Assembly: GCA_021804485.1 (NCBI GenBank)
Contig: JAJZHM010000005.1
Coordinates: 1 to 44,424 of the forward strand
Length of the DNA stretch: 44,424 nucleotides
Source of the DNA: Pseudomonadota bacterium
Lineage (GTDB): Bacteria; Pseudomonadota; Gammaproteobacteria; Pseudomonadales; Moraxellaceae
Direction: 5' to 3'
Shown here: positions 35,126-44,100 of the stretch, piece after piece
Layout of the letters: the number at the start of each line of letters is the position of its first letter
How positions within the stretch are numbered: position 1 is the stretch's first letter
Program-made: the position numbers and the translations under genes
Notes under the pieces: generated by a model
Database searches by the model: none
Told to the model about the DNA's origin: nothing
Seen by the model: the letters and a program-made list of their open reading frames with translations, nothing else

Positions 35126-37051
35126 ATGGAAAAGTTTCGTGAATTGGTGCAGGGATGGCTCGGTACATTTCTGATGGTTTTGTTGCTGGTTCCATTCGCC
35201 TTTTTTGGCATTGAATCCTACTTCAGTGGTGGCCATTCCCAGCAGGCTGTGGCAACGGTCAATGGTGAGGACCTGACGCAGCCCGAGTTTGATCGAGCCT
35301 TTGATGCTGAGCGGCAGCAGATGCTGAGCCAGCTGCCACCAGATGCGGATCCTTCGCGCATTGCTCTTGGCCCCCTGCGCCAGAAGGTGCTGGACGCCCT
35401 GATCAACCGTAGTGTGGAACGGCAGGCCGCGGAAGCACTTGGGTTGATTTTTCCTGATAACCAGGTCTGGCCACTTATTGCCCAGATACCCGCCTTCCAG
35501 GGTGAGGATGGCAAGTTTGATCCCAACCGGTTCCAGATGTTCCTGCGCAGCCGGGGCTTTACTGAAGCGGGCCTGATTCATGATATTGAAGTAGGTGGGC
35601 AGATTCAGCAACTGGAGATTGGAATGTCATCAGCGTTCACTCCAGCTCCGGAAGTCCAGCGCTTACTCGCTCTTGATGCCCAAAGCCGCGATGTCGGATA
35701 CGTCGTTGTGCCTCAGAAAGTTCTGCTTGGCAATGTGCACGTTACCCCTGGTGAGGTTGATGCCTACTTTAAGGCCCATGCGGCGGCTTATCAGGTTCCG
35801 GAACGCGCCAAGGTTGATTATATTGAACTGCATCAGGATGACCTGCGTTCGAAGGTGCAGGTTACTGCTGAAGACATCGCTAAAGCCTATCAGGATGCAG
35901 TCAAATCTCTGGCGGCACAACAGCAACGTCATGCCCAGCATATCCTGATCAAGGTGGATGCACAAACTCCCGATGCGGTTGCCTTGCAAAAGATTCGGTC
36001 TATTGCAGCACAGCTTCAGCCTGATGGAAGCAATTTTTCTGATCTGGCGAAAAAGTATTCCCAAGACCCTGGTTCTGCTAGTAATGGCGGAGACCTAGGC
36101 TATGCCGACAAAGGACAGTTTGTTCCGCAATTTGATCAGGTGCTTTTTGCACTGAAACCGGGTGAAATGTCGCAACCGGTACGTACCCAGTTTGGTTATC
36201 ACATCATAAGGCTCATTGATATCAAGAAGTCTGATGTTCCGTCCATGGACAGCATGAAGGAACAATTGACCCAGGCAGTTCAGCAGCAGAAACTGGCCCA
36301 GCTTTTTTCTGATCAGGTCAATGATATGAATGATACGATGTATGAGGCGTCTGATCTCAAGGATCCATCACAGAAGTATCATTTGCCGATTCAGACTACG
36401 GACTGGTTTTCAGCACAGTCTGGAACCTCAATTGCTTCCAGTCCCAAACTCCGTGCCATGGCCTTTACGGATGATGTGTTGCATGATGGCAAGAACTCAG
36501 CGGTTGTCGAACTGGCTAAGGGGGATGTTGTCTGGATTCATTTAAATGCACATGAGGCTGCGCGTCCCCAGACCGAACAGGAAGCTCGTCCGGCCATTGA
36601 GGCTCTTCTGATAACGCAAAAGGCCCAGCAGACTGGTCATGCCGAAGCGCAAGCATGGAAAAAGGCTATAGAACAGGGTGCCAGTCCCGCCAGTGTTGTA
36701 AAAATCAATGGTGTTCAGTGGGTCACACAAAGTATTAATCGATCCAGCAAACTTCCTGATAATGCCATGCTGGAGACTCTTTACTGGATGCCTCGCCCGG
36801 ACCAAGGGCACCCCAGCATCAAGGTTCTTGATCTCAAGGATGGGATTGCTCTGCTTCAAGTCTTGGCAGTGCATGATACGGATGCCTCGCATGCGCGTAT
36901 TCCCGCCGATCAGGCAGCAAAAATGCTGAACCAGATCTGGGCAGCACAGTATGAGGCAGATTTTATCCATGCTATCAAGAGTCATGCCAAGGTCGTCACC
37001 ACATCCTTGGGGCAGTCGCTTCTTCAGGGCAAGACAGCAGAAGGAAATTAG
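35126..37051 (+). CDS. ppiD: Periplasmic folding chaperone PpiD (SurA/parvulin-like)
   Basis: PpiD is an inner-membrane-anchored periplasmic chaperone that meets proteins leaving SecYEG. The 641-residue product has one N-terminal transmembrane helix (about 12-31, LGTFLMVLLLVPFAFFGIES). A SurA-like helical segment follows, then a parvulin domain (about 250-365; QHILIKV, KYSQDPGSASNGGDLGY, QPVRTQFGYHIIRL) and a long C-terminal region. The ATG at 35126 follows AAGGGG. It is the usual neighbour of hupB; bioD follows after 11 bases and may share the transcript. Confidence 0.95.
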   Translation: MEKFRELVQGWLGTFLMVLLLVPFAFFGIESYFSGGHSQQAVATVNGEDLTQPEFDRAFDAERQQMLSQLPPDADPSRIALGPLRQKVLDALINRSVERQAAEALGLIFPDNQVWPLIAQIPAFQGEDGKFDPNRFQMFLRSRGFTEAGLIHDIEVGGQIQQLEIGMSSAFTPAPEVQRLLALDAQSRDVGYVVVPQKVLLGNVHVTPGEVDAYFKAHAAAYQVPERAKVDYIELHQDDLRSKVQVTAEDIAKAYQDAVKSLAAQQQRHAQHILIKVDAQTPDAVALQKIRSIAAQLQPDGSNFSDLAKKYSQDPGSASNGGDLGYADKGQFVPQFDQVLFALKPGEMSQPVRTQFGYHIIRLIDIKKSDVPSMDSMKEQLTQAVQQQKLAQLFSDQVNDMNDTMYEASDLKDPSQKYHLPIQTTDWFSAQSGTSIASSPKLRAMAFTDDVLHDGKNSAVVELAKGDVVWIHLNAHEAARPQTEQEARPAIEALLITQKAQQTGHAEAQAWKKAIEQGASPASVVKINGVQWVTQSINRSSKLPDNAMLETLYWMPRPDQGHPSIKVLDLKDGIALLQVLAVHDTDASHARIPADQAAKMLNQIWAAQYEADFIHAIKSHAKVVTTSLGQSLLQGKTAEGN

Positions 37052-37062
37052 GATAAGACCTT

Positions 37063-37752
37063 ATGGTCCGGCGGGTTTTCTTTGTCTGTGGTACGGATAC
37101 TGAGGTCGGTAAAACCTTTGTGTCCTGCGCATTGTTAAGAAACGCTCGTGGACAGGGTTTGCGTGTTTATGCCCTGAAGCCGGTTGCCTCTGGAGGGCAG
37201 TATCATCCCGGGCATCGGCGACTGGAAAACTTGGATGCCCGTGCCTTGGCAGAGGCATCTAGTGAGAAGCTGCCCTATGAACAGGTCAATCCGGTCTGTC
37301 TTGAGGCAGCTGTAGCGCCTCATCTGGCTGCTATGCAGGCCGGTCGGGTGCTAAGGCTTAATGCCTTGCTGGGGCAGGTGCGTGGTGCCTTGTCCTGCCC
37401 GGCAGATCTCGTCTTGATCGAGGGGGCAGGTGGCTGGCGTACACCGCTGGATCCCCGGGCGCGTACTGGTCTGAATCATCTTGCCCAGTCACTGGGCTGT
37501 CCGGTTATCATGGTGGTTGGCATGCGGCTGGGGTGTATCAATCATGCCCTGCTGACCGTTGATGCGGTGCGCGCTGATGGTCTTGAGCTTGCTGGATGGG
37601 TTGCCAATGTCCTTGATGTAGATATGCCCCTTCTTGCTGAAAATATTGAATCATTGCGGTCGTTGATTGCTGCGCCATTTCTTGGGATTCTGAATCGCGA
37701 TGACTTTTCGGGGGCGGGTCTGGATCTTGGTTTGCTAGGCCTTGGCCGGTAA
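37063..37752 (+). CDS. bioD: Dethiobiotin synthetase
   Basis: BioD closes the ureido ring of dethiobiotin from DAPA, CO2 and ATP in biotin synthesis. The 229-residue product has the P-loop FVCGTDTEVGKTFVS at the start, the substrate-binding KPVASGG, and LVLIEGAGGW. The residue stretch CPVIMVVGMRLGCINHALLT is typical. It is isolated from bioBFHC, which do not appear in this window. Its place 11 bases behind ppiD suggests read-through expression. Confidence 0.95.
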   Translation: MVRRVFFVCGTDTEVGKTFVSCALLRNARGQGLRVYALKPVASGGQYHPGHRRLENLDARALAEASSEKLPYEQVNPVCLEAAVAPHLAAMQAGRVLRLNALLGQVRGALSCPADLVLIEGAGGWRTPLDPRARTGLNHLAQSLGCPVIMVVGMRLGCINHALLTVDAVRADGLELAGWVANVLDVDMPLLAENIESLRSLIAAPFLGILNRDDFSGAGLDLGLLGLGR

Positions 37753-37840
37753 TTTTTTGCCGCATGGCGGAAAAATATTTCCTGTTCTTGCTGATCGTGC
37801 TACATTAAAAATGTATCAATGATTGAGATGGAGGTGTGGT

Positions 37841-38071
37841 ATGAATATGTCCATGCTTTCGAACGGTGTCGGTGGGCTGATGCAGACGATGTACAAGCTG
37901 CAGCAGAATGCCCAACAGGTTGCGTCATCCTCAGCCCAACAGGGTGGTTTCTCCAGTATGAGTTCTACCGCTGTTGCGCAGCAACAGCTGCTCTTGCAGG
38001 CTGAAGCGGACGTCAAAACGGTCTCGACAGCGGATCAGATGCTGGGAACCACGATCGACACGCGAGCATGA
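37841..38071 (+). CDS. Small protein with a C-terminal motif like flagellar rod/hook proteins
   Basis: The 76-residue product starts MNMSMLSNGVGGLMQTMYKL after GGAGG at 7-base spacing. It has a Gln/Ser-rich middle and ends in the helix QQQLLLQAEADVKTVSTADQ followed by MLGTTIDTRA. That end recalls the Flg_bbr_C-type motif (extended helix ending in xTADxMLGTLIDxxA), but no other flagellar gene is in the window. There is no signal peptide or clear membrane segment. The function is unknown; a stand-alone domain binding a filament or secretion partner is a guess. Confidence 0.65.
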   Translation: MNMSMLSNGVGGLMQTMYKLQQNAQQVASSSAQQGGFSSMSSTAVAQQQLLLQAEADVKTVSTADQMLGTTIDTRA

Positions 38072-38124
38072 TGGCTTCTGCGATGCCGATGGTAAATATT
38101 ACTCTGCCATGGTAGGTATTTGGC

Positions 38125-38160
38125 TATAATTGGCCTGTAAAGTATTATCATTGTTACAGG
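38125..38160 (+). promoter_or_regulatory. -10 element and inverted repeat covering the DUF4845 ribosome-binding site
   Basis: A perfect TATAAT lies at 38125-38130, though its -35 is weak. Just downstream CCTGTAA (38134-38140) and TTACAGG (38154-38160) form a 7-bp inverted repeat with a 13-base loop. The 3' arm includes the first bases of the AGGAG Shine-Dalgarno of the gene starting at 38170. It could be an operator at the transcription start or an RNA hairpin occluding the ribosome site. Confidence 0.5.
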
Positions 38161-38169
38161 AGCGCTTTT

Positions 38170-38550
38170 ATGCCTAGTCAAATGCGGGGAGTTTCTGCTC
38201 TTTCAGTGGGTATCTTGATCCTGTTTTTGGGTTTGATGGCAAAGATTCTAATTGCTACAATTCCGGCTTATTATGAAAATTTTATGCTGAATCGGATTGT
38301 TGGGCAGTTGTCTCTGGATGAGGCAAGCAAAAACAAGACGGCTGATCAGATTCGTGGGGATTTGAATTTGCGTTATACGCTCAACAATGTCACCGTGCCT
38401 GCTTCTGCCGTGTCTATTAACAGTGATGACAGTGGCATGCATTTTGATGAGGATTATGAAGTTCGTAACAATATTTTTGGTAATCTTGATGTTGTGATGC
38501 ACTTTAAGCGTTCGTTTGATGTGTCCGGAGGCAATCATTCTGGAAATTGA
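38170..38550 (+). CDS. DUF4845 family membrane protein
   Basis: This 126-residue protein has one N-terminal transmembrane helix (about 10-34, VGILILFLGLMAKILIATIPAYY) and a polar exported or periplasmic-facing remainder. The family is typically encoded between lepB and rnc in Pseudomonadales and other gammaproteobacteria; its function is unknown. Here lepB is absent and the gene is preceded by a small protein gene. AGGAGCG precedes the ATG. Its 3' end overlaps the start of rnc. Confidence 0.9.
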   Translation: MPSQMRGVSALSVGILILFLGLMAKILIATIPAYYENFMLNRIVGQLSLDEASKNKTADQIRGDLNLRYTLNNVTVPASAVSINSDDSGMHFDEDYEVRNNIFGNLDVVMHFKRSFDVSGGNHSGN

Positions 38551-39229
38551 GCTACGTCTGCAGGAGCGTCTAGGTTATCGTTTTAAGGATCAGTCTTGGC
38601 TTGAGCTTGCCCTGACCCATCGCAGTGTTCACAGTACCCGTAACAATGAACGGCTTGAATTCTTGGGTGATTCTTTGTTGGGGTTAATCATCAGTGCCTA
38701 TCTTTATGATGCGTTTCCGGCTTCTTCAGAGGGGAGTCTGACTCGGTTGCGATCTTTTCTGGTGCGCGAATCCACCTTGGCAGATGTGGCACGCTCGCTT
38801 GATCTGGGGAGTGTTCTACGTCTGGGTGCTGGAGAGGTTCGTACGGGTGGGTTTCGCCGGGATTCCATTCTTGCTGATACTCTTGAGGCTTTACTGGCGG
38901 CTGTATTTCGTGATTCTTGTGAACTGGCAATCTGTAGAGACTGTGTTCTGCGCTGGTATGGCGCGCGCTTGCTGGGGCTTTCTGCAGATCAGGAAGTCAA
39001 GGATGCCAAGTCACGCCTGCAGGAGTGGTTGCAGGCACGACATAGTGACCTGCCGGAGTACACGGTTGTGCAGATATTCGGTCCTGACCATGACCAGCAC
39101 TTTAAGGTAGAATGTCGGGTTGATGTTCTAAAAGATCCAGTGCAGGGTCAGGGTGGAAGTCGGCGTTATGCGGAACAACAGGCAGCAGAGCGGACATTGG
39201 CGCTTCTGCTTCAGGAGAATAAAGAGTGA
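38519..39229 (+). CDS. rnc: Ribonuclease III
   Basis: RNase III cleaves double-stranded RNA in rRNA processing and mRNA control. The product (236 residues from ATG 38519) has the catalytic signature [15 protein letters not shown] and the second acidic site in [13 protein letters not shown]-terminal dsRBD follows ([14 protein letters not shown] to [19 protein letters not shown]). The start is doubtful: ATG 38519 has no Shine-Dalgarno, whereas GGAGG at 38527-38531 stands at good distance from in-frame ATT (38537) and CTG (38540), either of which gives an N-terminus of family length. The gene is embedded in the end of DUF4845 and overlaps era. Confidence 0.95.
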   Translation: MCPEAIILEIELRLQERLGYRFKDQSWLELALTHRSVHSTRNNERLEFLGDSLLGLIISAYLYDAFPASSEGSLTRLRSFLVRESTLADVARSLDLGSVLRLGAGEVRTGGFRRDSILADTLEALLAAVFRDSCELAICRDCVLRWYGARLLGLSADQEVKDAKSRLQEWLQARHSDLPEYTVVQIFGPDHDQHFKVECRVDVLKDPVQGQGGSRRYAEQQAAERTLALLLQENKE

Positions 39230-40188
39230 CCGAAGAACATGACGACGTGATCAGTCGTTTCTTTCAATCAGATGCTGCTGTGCCTGCTGATTACCGTTGT
39301 GGCTATGTTGCCATTGTTGGTCGGCCGAATGTCGGAAAATCAACGTTGCTGAACCACATCTTGGGACAGAAATTATCCATTACATCCCGCAAGCCGCAGA
39401 CAACCCGGCATCGTTTGCTGGGAATTCATACCACTGATCAAGCGCAGGTTTTGTTTGTTGATACCCCAGGCATGCATCGACAGCAGACCAAGGCGATCAA
39501 TCGCATCATGAACCGTTCTGCCCAGCATAGCTTACAGGATGTTGCGGCGGTACTTTGGGTGGTTGATGCCAAGCGATGGACTGAGGAAGATGACTGGATT
39601 CTTGAGCGTATTCGGGGGGTTCAGGTTCCGGTGCTTCTGGTGATCAATAAGGTTGACCGCTTTGCCGACAAAGCGGAACTGCTTCCAATTCTTGAGGCTT
39701 GTCATGCCAGACATGATTTTGAGGCAGTTGTTCCGGTATCGGCTCTGCATGGACAAAATCTCGATCGGCTTATGGCTCTGCTTCCGCCGCTTTTGCCTCT
39801 GGCACCTCCACTGTTTGCAGCCGATCAGATAACCGATCGCCCGGAACGCTTTCTTGTTGCTGAGCTGATTCGTGAAAAAATCATGCGTCAGTTGGGTGAT
39901 GAGGTTCCCTATGAAGTGGCGGTTGAGATCGAGCGTTTTGAAGAAGAAGGTCGTTTGACGCGAATTCATGCCCTGATTCTGGTCGAACGGGAAGGTCAGA
40001 AGGCGATTGTGATTGGCGAGCGCGGTGAACGGTTAAAACGGATTGGATCCGAAGCGCGTCTTGATATGGAGCAATTGCTTGGGCGTCGGGTGATGCTGCA
40101 TCTCTGGGTGAAGGTGCGCTCAGGATGGTCGGATGATGAGCGAGCTTTGCGAAGTCTGGGTTATGGGGATGATCATCCGGCATCATGA
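39226..40188 (+). CDS. era: GTPase Era
   Basis: Era binds the 3' end of 16S rRNA and couples 30S assembly to cell-cycle state. The 320-residue product has G1 GRPNVGKST, the switch [11 protein letters not shown]3 DTPGMH and G4 NKVDRF. The C-terminal KH domain follows ([20 protein letters not shown]). The start is GTG at 39226, overlapping the rnc stop, behind CAGGAGAA. It overlaps recO by 4 bases (ATGA). Confidence 0.97.
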   Translation: MTEEHDDVISRFFQSDAAVPADYRCGYVAIVGRPNVGKSTLLNHILGQKLSITSRKPQTTRHRLLGIHTTDQAQVLFVDTPGMHRQQTKAINRIMNRSAQHSLQDVAAVLWVVDAKRWTEEDDWILERIRGVQVPVLLVINKVDRFADKAELLPILEACHARHDFEAVVPVSALHGQNLDRLMALLPPLLPLAPPLFAADQITDRPERFLVAELIREKIMRQLGDEVPYEVAVEIERFEEEGRLTRIHALILVEREGQKAIVIGERGERLKRIGSEARLDMEQLLGRRVMLHLWVKVRSGWSDDERALRSLGYGDDHPAS

Positions 40189-40892
40189 GTGAATGGTGTT
40201 ATGTGTTGCACCAGAGGCCTTATCGAGAACATTCGGTGCTGGCGACCCTGCTGACAGCAACCGATGGTGTCTGTGCTGTTGTGGCTCATGGTGTTCGCGC
40301 ACCTCGTCCAAAGATGCACCTTGTTGAATTTACGCGATTGTTATATTCTTGGCGAGGTCAGCGTGAACTTAAAACGCTGATCGGAGTTGAGCCGGTTGAG
40401 CCCTTGCAGACCCTGCAGGGGCTTTCTCTTTATCTAGGGCTGTATCTGAACGAACTCTGCTGCGTGCTGCTACCCGAAGGTCTTGCTGTGCCACGGCTCT
40501 TTCTTGGCTACTTTGATGCTATGCAGATTATGGGGCAGCCTGATGTGTCTTGGCAGACTCTTGAGCAGGTACTGCGTTGCTTTGAACATCAGTTGCTGCA
40601 GCAATGCAGCCATGAGCAGTTTTATGCCATTGAGGTTGATCGGGGCGAACCCATCCTGAGTGATGGCTATTATCAGTTGTGTGGGGAAGAGGGATTTATC
40701 CGGGCGTCATCCGGTTATCCTGGGGTATCACTTTTGGCCTTGAATGAGGATCGGCTCGAAAGTGCGCAGGAACGGCAAATCGCCCGGCAGGTTTTTCGTC
40801 TCTGGCTGCAGGCACGATTGCCAGGTCGGGTCCTGAAGAGTCGGGTCATGCTGCAGGAACTTTGGCCGGTTTTGCGTGGGACACATTCTTGA
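40185..40892 (+). CDS. recO: DNA repair protein RecO
   Basis: RecO, with RecR, loads RecA on SSB-coated single-stranded DNA in the RecFOR pathway. The 235-residue product has the N-terminal OB-fold block [20 protein letters not shown] and the family helices [18 protein letters not shown]. The C-terminus [19 protein letters not shown] is typical of gammaproteobacterial RecO, which lacks the zinc cysteines. It overlaps era by ATGA. In Pseudomonas-like genomes pdxJ usually follows; here the adhesin gene does. Confidence 0.94.
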   Translation: MSEWCYVLHQRPYREHSVLATLLTATDGVCAVVAHGVRAPRPKMHLVEFTRLLYSWRGQRELKTLIGVEPVEPLQTLQGLSLYLGLYLNELCCVLLPEGLAVPRLFLGYFDAMQIMGQPDVSWQTLEQVLRCFEHQLLQQCSHEQFYAIEVDRGEPILSDGYYQLCGEEGFIRASSGYPGVSLLALNEDRLESAQERQIARQVFRLWLQARLPGRVLKSRVMLQELWPVLRGTHS

Positions 40893-41145
40893 TCTGAAAA
40901 AGTAATCAGTTGCCCCGTTTATCCGACGAACTGGAATAGTCAGTCAGTATTTTTTCTTCCATCAATATGGTATATTTTGTCCATATTTAATAAATTTTTT
41001 CGGTCGATCAGGAAGACTTTGGTCACTTTTTTGTGACTTACTTGGCGTTTGGCCAGATTCTACCGATTTGTGCGTAGACCTCTGCGGCATCTCATTGTTC
41101 TATGCCCGTGGTTTTGGAACTTGTCTTGTGTGTGGGGGTGGTTGG
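40893..41145 (+). promoter_or_regulatory. AT-rich regulatory region upstream of the adhesin
   Basis: This region is markedly AT-rich around 40950-41010. AATATGG (40964-40970) and CCATATT (40981-40987) form an exact 7-bp inverted repeat with a 10-base spacer, followed by an ATTTAATAAAT palindrome. GTCAC/GTGAC arms around TTTTTT lie at 41022-41037. TATATT at about 40971 could be a -10. The leader to the adhesin ATG is over 100 bases. H-NS-type silencing and a dedicated regulator are both plausible. No recO terminator with a clear T-tract was found. Confidence 0.45.
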
Positions 41146-44100
41146 ATGAATCGTGCATTTCGAACAGTCTGGAATGAATCTCTGGGCGCATGGGTGGCTG
41201 TTTCAGAATTGGCTAAGCGCAAGGGTCGGCCTGTTCGTTCGAGCGTCTCGCTGGCGGCAGGTTCTGCCACTGTTTTTCTGCTGGCGCAGGCACCTACCGC
41301 ATGGTCTCTACCGCATGGGGCTGTGGTCCAATCGGGCCAGGCAAGTATTGGTTCTTCTTCCAGTTCCATGACGATTCAGCAGTCCTCGCAAAATCTGACT
41401 TTGAACTGGAATTCCTTTAACGTCGCCTCTGGCGAGCAGGTTAATTTTGTTCAGCCAAATAGCCAGGCCGTAGCCCTCAATCGTGTGGTTGGTGGACAGG
41501 CTTCAACCATTCTTGGTGAGATTCACGCCAACGGTCAGGTTTTTCTGGTCGATCCCCAGGGAGTGCTGATTGGGCCGGGTGCTGTGGTCAGTGCCGATTC
41601 TTTTCTGGCTACAACGCAGGATATTCAGTTTAATGGTAGTCATTGGGTTCTGAGTGGTACCGGCAAAGGTCGGGTGGTCAATCAAGGCACCATACGAACC
41701 GCCAAGGGTGGAACGGCCGCTCTGGTCGGGCAACTGGTTTTAAATTCTGGCCAGATTATTGCGCCCAATGGGCAGGTTATTCTGGCAGGTGGTCAGCAGG
41801 TGACCATTGATCTGGGGCAGAGTCTACAGGTTAGTGTCAATGCCAGTACGCTGAATACCTTGGTTGAAAATCAGGGTGCCATCATAGCTAATGGCGGTAG
41901 TGTCTACCTGACTGCTGGGGCAAGAGATACTCTGTTGTCCTCTGCAGTTAATAATTCGGGTCTGATACAGGCTCAGACAGTCAGCAAACATAATGGCCAC
42001 ATTGTTCTGCAGGCTGGTATGCAGGCAGGTACTGTCGAGGTCGGGGGTACACTCGATGCATCGGCCCCTGCGGGGGGTTCTGGCGGGTCAATCGAGACAT
42101 CGGCCGCACACGTTCATGTTGCTCAGGACGCGGTTGTGACGACAGCCGCGGCGCAAGGGACGAATGGGACCTGGTTAATCGACCCCATGGATTATTCCAT
42201 TGCTTCGAGTGGTGGCGACATCTCCGGCACGCAACTCAGCTCACTGCTGGATAAGAACAATATCGTCATTGATTCCCTGCAGGGCGCCAGCAGTAATGCA
42301 TCCCTGGATGCTGTCTATGGTGCCAATGGTGGCAATATCTATGTTCAAGATCAAGTCAGTTGGTCGACCAATAATACCTTAAAGCTGAATGCCCAGCAGA
42401 GCGTTGTGTTCTCTGCCAAGGTGAGCAACAGTAATGGTGGTAGTCTGATCGTTCACGCTGATGATCAAGGTGTCGGCAAGGGCTCTATCTATAACAACAA
42501 CGGCCTGATCAGCTTAAGTGGTGGCGGTGCGGTTGAGTTCTATTACAATCCAACAAGTTACAAGTCACCGATTGATTTTGGCGGGCTGGTGCAGGTTTCC
42601 GGGGCAACAACGTTTACGCCCTTCATGTTGGTGAACAGTGCTGCTAATCTGGGTGCTGTATCCAGTAATCTGTCGGGTAATTATGCGCTTGGTAAGGACC
42701 TGGATCTGACCAATGCGACGCTCAGTCCGATTGGTTCAGACACCACGCCTTTTTCAGGTATGTTCAATGGTCAGGGATTCAGCATCAGCAATCTGACCAT
42801 GAAGGGGACCAGCGGCGGTGTTGGTTATGGGTTGTTTGTCGCCAATACGGGTACTCTTGAACATCTGGTTCTGAACAACATCAAAGTCAGCAGTTCTGGG
42901 TATGTTTTTACAGGCGGTCTGGTTGGGGTGAATCTGGGCACTATTGATGATGTTCAGGTTACAGGAACATCATCCGTGACCATGCTCTCGACACCTACGG
43001 ATGGGAACTGGTCAGTAGGTGCAGTGGCAGGCGCTAGCGGTGTTGCGCTTACAACATCAACATCCGGTGGTGATGGGGATGATGTAACTACTTCAGTGTC
43101 TTTTGGCAAGTCAGGAACTATCAGCAACATCAGGGTTGAGTCCGGTGTCTCTGTTTCTGGTACCGATAATCTAGGTGGGGCGATTGGACTTTTGGGTGGT
43201 GGAACGGTATCTGGTTCCTACAGCAAGGCTAAGGTAACTGTTAGTGCCAATCCCGGTGATGGTGATGGCGATAGTGATGAAAACTACCAGAATTCTGCCG
43301 GTGGTTTTGTAGGCTGGATGGCTGGAGGAACGGTTAGCAACAGCTACAGTGCAGCCACGGTAGTGGATAGTTACTCAGGTTATGCATCGGGATTTGTTGG
43401 GGTATTAGGGTCATCATCTGGATCGCCAACGCTTGAGAATGTCTACAGCGTCAGTACGCTGAGTGGTTCAGGGGGTTCAGCCAGTTTTTATGGTCTTGGC
43501 TATGTGAATACTGATTCGGACAATGATGGTGATGCCGGTTCACCGAACCGCGATGACAGTGCAAGTGCAACCCTAACTCATGCGTACTGGGATAGTACTC
43601 TGGCCAAGGCTAGTGGCGTGACGCTGGTGAGCGATGCCACTAGTGCTGGTACTGCTGAATCCGATGCGGCGATGCAGCAGTCATCAACTTTTGCAGGGTT
43701 TGACTTCAGTCAGGTTTGGAGTATGGGTGGAAGTGGTTATCCATATCCTGTGCTGGATACTGCAGCGGGAGTGGTGTTTGAACACCCCCTGACTGTGGCG
43801 CATGAAGTTGCATCCAATAAGACTTACGATGGCACGACAACAGCAACAGTGTCCAATGGCTCGCTGCAGGGTGTTTTGTCGGGTGATACTGTTAAAATCA
43901 CTGAATCCGGAACTTTTTCCCAAAAGGATGTAGGAAATAATTTAAAGGTTACGGTCAACGACTCGATTTCCGGTCAAAGTGCTTCTGGTTATGTTCTGGT
44001 AGAACCATCCAATCTTTCTGCTGACATCACGCCGAAGACGTTGACGGCTCTAGGTCTGGCTGCACAGAACAAAGTATACGATGGCACAACAACGGCACAA

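Noticed and set aside
37752-37785. Hairpin TTTTTTGCCGC...GCGGAAAAAT after bioD as a terminator
   Set aside because: The T-run precedes the stem and A follows it; as RNA it lacks the 3' U-tract on either strand.
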